A stretch of DNA of 64,000 nucleotides from Nageia nagi. Lineage: Eukaryota > Pinophyta. This document shows positions 59,224 through 64,000 of the stretch, piece after piece. The notes beneath the pieces are model-generated. The model ran no database searches and had not been told where the DNA came from. It worked only from the letters and a program-made list of their open reading frames with translations. How positions within the stretch are numbered: the first letter of the stretch is position 1; the number at the start of each line of letters is the position of its first letter. The position numbers and the translations under genes are program-made. The stretch spans positions 160,518,001-160,582,000 of the forward strand of contig JBITNC010000001.1 in the NCBI GenBank assembly GCA_050084985.1. The letters are read 5' to 3'.

Positions 59224-60899
59224 TTGTTGCATTTAGTGGACATCCTCTAACGAATATAATGTTTTAATGCTGACATTAAAGGATTTTAACTTTAACTTCT
59301 ATATTAGAAATAGTTTCTAATTCTTTTAATTTATGTTGATAATAGATTGCACTTAAGTATTATGCTAAGCATCTTTCAATTAATTGTGTTTTAATGCGAC
59401 ATATGAATAAAAGTTCATGTTATATATTTTATTTTAAATCTTACTTATTTCATTTCTATTATTTATCTAAAAGTAGTTAAACTTTAACATAATGTTCTAT
59501 GTTGGATCTCAAAGCATGCTAACTTGGTTTTGTAGATAAAGTAGTAATCTAAATAACAATGCACAACATGTATATATAAAAGTTACTCTGTCTTTATATT
59601 CACATGTCTATGGATTTAATCTTGATTTTTTTCAAGTTGAGTTGTTTGTTTTACGGGGTGTTGGGAGTTTCACAAACCAAAGTGATTTCCTCCTTGTCTT
59701 TATTAACCATTTTAAATTATTTTCCTTTAAATACTAAGACCTTCTTTTTGAATCTCAAATACTACTTTGATATTATGAAACAAAAAATTTCTTAACCAAT
59801 AACTAAAATATTAACTTTAAATAATAATTATTTTGATATTTTTTAATAATTTATTCAAAATTAACAGTAAACAATAATAGAAACCTCTATAATAAAGAAC
59901 ACATGAAGTTCATTTTATAAGTGAATCTCTACAAAAATGTAAAACTACTTTTAAATTTTTAAAAATAATGTATTTAATTTGCATTTTTAACTATTTAAAT
60001 ACTATTTTCTTACATTCAATAGGGACTATGTTATGAAATATTTATTAATATTTTATTTTGTAATGTAATTAGCATAGATGAAGTGATAAACCTTATATAT
60101 AATATAGATGATAACTTAATCAAATAAAAATTCATATTTAATCCCTAATAGTTAAATAGTAGAAAACATGATTATGATTTATATTTAAACTCTATTAAGT
60201 CCAAACATCATTATTATATCTAACACTAGATTATTTTTATCATTAATATCATGGTAGAGAAGATCTTAATAATTAAGTTATCTAATATAAGTTTCATGAT
60301 GAACATGATATTTACATAATACATTAAGTCAATAATATTATAGTTGAATTACTAAATAATTATTCCAACAACATATGGCAATAGTAATAATAAATTGAAA
60401 TGAAATAAAAATTCAATATAATAAAAAACAAGTTATACAAGTTTGACAAGTTAATATATTTTTGTTAACATTGAATTTTGAAAAGCAAATTCCAAAAGAA
60501 ATAATCTTGTTAAAGGATGCTAATATTTGTTTTAATGATTAAGCTTTGTATTAAAGTATAAAAGAATTGATCATACAAAAAATATAGGTGGACACAACAC
60601 ACATCAAGTGCTAATTCACTATCCAATAAAAAAAAAAATCATAAATAATGCAATAGCCAAACAAACTACCTTATCAAGTGGTGGGATAAGCTATATATTC
60701 AATCAACAACATTACAATGTAAATGAATATAACCCTATAAAACTTTAATACATAGGCAAAGTGATAGCAACTGAATTTGATGCTTATCATTAAAAAAAAT
60801 TGAGAATTTGTAGACTTCTTAAGATGTTTCTACAAATTACAAGAAATTATGTTCCACCTAGTGTTAGGTATGATGTTGTAAATCTCAAATGAGTTTGGT
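59224..60899. other. AT-rich intergenic sequence, right-arm copy
   Basis: Aligns with 13,553-15,240; no gene seen. Confidence 0.55.
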
Positions 60900-63800
60900 G
60901 TTAACTAGCTTGGTAGTGATCTATAATAATTAATTAGGATGAAAATTTCATTTATATATCACCACATCCTCATCATTAATTGTTGGGGAATCACAATCAT
61001 ACCTTCCATTGTCTCCATCATTAATGGAACCTCCCCATGCATCATTTATGGAGAGACACTAGGTAGATCCCTTAGATGGTTTCCTAGATGGAGTAACTTG
61101 TCAAAATTACCAACCAAGAGAATAAAAAGTAGGAGATAAATATGGTTTCCAAGCCTTATTTTATCATTGGTATTATAATCAAGTCAAGATATGATCTCAC
61201 CCCTGCAAGGGAGGGTGATAATTTTTTCTCAAGCAAGAGCACTCTTGAGTTTCAAAGCCTAATAGAACTTGACTCATAAGGCATGGAGCATAGCGCCAAT
61301 GATTAATGAGATCCTACATGTGGCTAAATTCTAGCATTATCTTAGCAACTTAATCTTTAATCTAAAATTAACTATCATAAAAAATGATAAGCTTATTAAT
61401 TGAAAAGAATGCTATAGAAGGAATATTCTTTGTAAATAATATCATTCTAGTCTTTCCATAAATAAAACATAATTCTAAATTTTAATAGATTCTAGAATTC
61501 TTCAAGCCCTTAGAGAAATATAGGGGATCTCCTAAGATATTAGGAACCAAACTTAGAGTTATTTCAAATACAGATGAAAATATGTATTCCATCCATTCTC
61601 AAGATTTAATCTTTGTAACAAGCCAAAATAAATGAAATATCATTTATTAGTACCCATAAAAGGGATAGGTAGATTTATCAACTCCCATGTGTATAAGTCT
61701 ATGATGAACTAACAAACCATGAAAAAAGGCTTACTTAGACTCCAAGGAAAAAAAGGGTTACTTGGGTTTAATATGATTATCCTAGATCATCTTGAATCTA
61801 GAGATCATCTCTCTTTCGATGAGAATAAATCTCATCCCTCATTATTCTTCAGTACCATGGGTAAGTTAGGAGAGAGTTAATATTAAGCATGGTTGCCATA
61901 ATACTTAAAAATAGAGATATTTTAAAACCACTTCCATTCTATCCACCATGTACATTGAGCTAAATGGACAAGATTAAGCCATTAAGTTGAAATGAGTACA
62001 ATTGATTACAAAATCATATGCATCATTATCTTCTTATTGAAGCACATGGGTATGTCTAAAGGTTTCCCATAGAATGCAATCTTTGGAGAAGTATCTAAAG
62101 AAATCTAAAAGAGACGTAATTATTATCTTAAAAACAAAAATTATCTTAAATTGATTGAGTGCTTCGAAGAAGAAAATTATAAAATTGAATAACTAAAGAC
62201 CATCGCACAATAAGAGAAGCTAAGGAAGCTCCTTTATGGTGGCCACCACTTTTTAAAGGAGATAAGGCTTAAAATTAGACTCCCATAATTTCCAAATACT
62301 TTTGTAGATAAATGACTTGGAGATAGTAATTGGCACTTGGGCTACTATGATGGAAGCCAAGTCTATTCTTCTCTAGCATTTCTTACCAAATAGAATAGCT
62401 TAAAATATACAATGTTAAGTTAATATATTACAAGATTATGAACCCTTTAAATCATTAATGATCCACTTGACACTTAAGGAAAAGACTTGATGTTGATAAT
62501 TGAAAAGATTGATACCTCATGATATTATGGGAAGACAACAAAATTCTTAGGAAACTCTATGTAAGCATTTTTTTTCTTTGGTTTTGGTACAAAGAATATC
62601 TTTGAGAAGTTTTTCTATCTTATTGTAGTAGGCTTGATATGGAACCCAATAAGATAGAATTAGATATATGAGCACAAGTAAGGATCTTTGAGTAAATGTT
62701 TAACTTTCTAGATAGGGATAGTTTCTTAGAGACCCAATAAGATAATTGTTTCCCATAATTTAGATAACATACTCCCAAATTGGGTAGGGATAATTTGAAA
62801 TACCATTGGGATACATAAGGATTTAAATATTTTACATAGTATAATCTAATACTAATGGTAAGAAGTTAGTTGATTAGGTTTTTTTGTAGAAAATTATCCA
62901 TAGCAAGCCATCTTATTCCATTGAATACTTGATCTTGATGCTTTACAAAAACTATCAAAGAAAGTAAAGTCTTGACACACTGAATTCTTGTGTTCCTTTA
63001 AAGCATAGAAAGAATCATCCACAAAATGCCTTTTGATTAATTATCCATTATTTATTAGAAGTTAAATTCTATGAAATAGCCATTGAGAAGTTTTTCTTGT
63101 TAGCAAATAGCCAAATGCTTTAATTTCCATAATATATAAAAAGGGGCAAGAGGGAAACCATATCTAAAGATCTAAAGAGACTAATTGTGACTATCTAAAT
63201 GACATCAAGAGTAAGTGTTCTTGTAAATGATTGAAAAGAATCTAATTTCTTAAGAATGAAAAGAATAGAAGTGCATTCAATCTTGAATAAGACTTTTTGA
63301 AGTCAATTTTGATGAAAATTGCATCTTGATAAGAAGATCGAGCATGTTCCACACCTTTCTATATAAAAATCAAATTATCAAGAATGTATTTATTTTAAAT
63401 GAAATCCATTTATTTAGGATGAATAATGTAGGGATAAAGACCTTAGAATAAAGGATAAAGCTTTAGTTGTGATCTTGTAGGTCATAATGAGTAGAGCAAT
63501 AGGTCTCTAGTTAGTGAGAAGTTTAGGATCTCCTAACTTGGGGATGAACCTTATATTTTCCTTTGTTATTTATGTGACCCTAGAAGCCTTTGGAAAGAGC
63601 TTCATGATAAATAAAAAGAGGTTCTAGATCAACTACATGTTCCCAAATCACTTTGCAAAATTCACATTGAAAATCTTTTTCATTTACCATATTATAGAGA
63701 GTCACTTCTAGATCCTTGAGGGAGGGAGGACAATCAAATGCAACCTTTTAAGAGGGAAATAACTTCTTTGATACAAATGTACAATATTTAAATATGGAAT

Positions 63801-64000
63801 TTTATATATCCATGGTAAGTTCTTATGCTATAAATACTGTTACTAATGCTTTAAAAATATATTACAAATATTGAAGGGCTAGGTAACTCTTATACCCATA
63901 TACAAGATGCATTTAAATTGCACAACTCATTTTGTGGATCTAAGATATTGGAGGAACTTATTTGATACTTTGGAAGAACTAAAGATTACATCTCCTGGAC
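60900..64000 (-). mobile_element. L1-like LINE relic, right-arm copy (runs off the window)
   Basis: Collinear with 15,250-18,240. The reverse-transcriptase stretch falls at about 63,700-63,170 on the minus strand, again with many stops. The endonuclease end lies beyond the window. Plus-strand frame 60,939-61,139 is a shadow. Confidence 0.62.

Larger units (their letters stand above)
55475..64000 (+). repeat. Right arm of the segmental duplication (continues past the window)
   Basis: Collinear with 201-18,240 apart from the two blocks missing here. Hand comparison of short stretches suggests very roughly 10 percent difference plus many small indels. The copies are in direct orientation with starts about 55.3 kb apart. 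Confidence 0.85.

Overview
This is AT-rich nuclear DNA from a seed plant. I see no intact protein-coding gene. The window is mostly decayed retrotransposons (Copia, Ty3/Gypsy and L1-like LINE, with one possible SINE), and a few islands of higher GC hold broken plant genes. The organism call rests on a family-1 UDP-glycosyltransferase with a 44-residue PSPG box, a plant TIR-domain resistance-type gene with short GT-AG introns, and plant-type Copia primer sites matching initiator tRNA-Met. A gymnosperm would fit the bulk of old repeats and the form of the TIR domain, but that is inference.

Layout: 1-20,170 is one arm of a direct segmental duplication. It holds a dead Copia gag fragment, a 6.9 kb Copia element inserted into it (1,239-8,146, minus strand, 5-bp target duplication), a 2.7 kb segment missing from the other arm, a head-to-head pair of short exons forming a hairpin (about 12.7-12.95 kb), and a long minus-strand LINE relic (15.2-20.2 kb). 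20.2-23.3 kb is AT-rich with an (AT)n microsatellite. 23.3-29.6 kb is a UDP-glycosyltransferase pseudogene split in two by a second Copia element (24,332-29,099). 31.3-33.4 kb is a Ty3/Gypsy pol relic, followed by a five-unit 34-bp minisatellite at 35.6 kb. 41.5-44.9 kb is a chain of three LTRs and two short internal regions from a non-autonomous LTR element. 45.4-47.0 kb is a three-exon gene coding a TIR domain followed by a coiled coil, with no nucleotide-binding domain and three in-frame stops. 47.2-49.0 kb is less AT-rich but unrecognised. 52.9-53.8 kb is an inverted copy of part of the LINE. A 100-N assembly gap lies at 54,944-55,043. 55,475-64,000 is the second arm of the duplication, which runs off the window end.

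The useful story is stratigraphic. The second arm preserves the exact empty site (56,471-56,475) of the 6.9 kb Copia insertion, so the order of duplication and insertion can be read directly. The two halves of the glycosyltransferase join across the second Copia element. The same short first exon (peptide MAENNLN) occurs at three loci: the TIR gene and both arms of the duplication. In the arms it is paired with an inverted, diverged copy of itself. Nothing here amounts to a demonstrated new system; the TIR-coiled-coil gene and the inverted first-exon module are the best leads.
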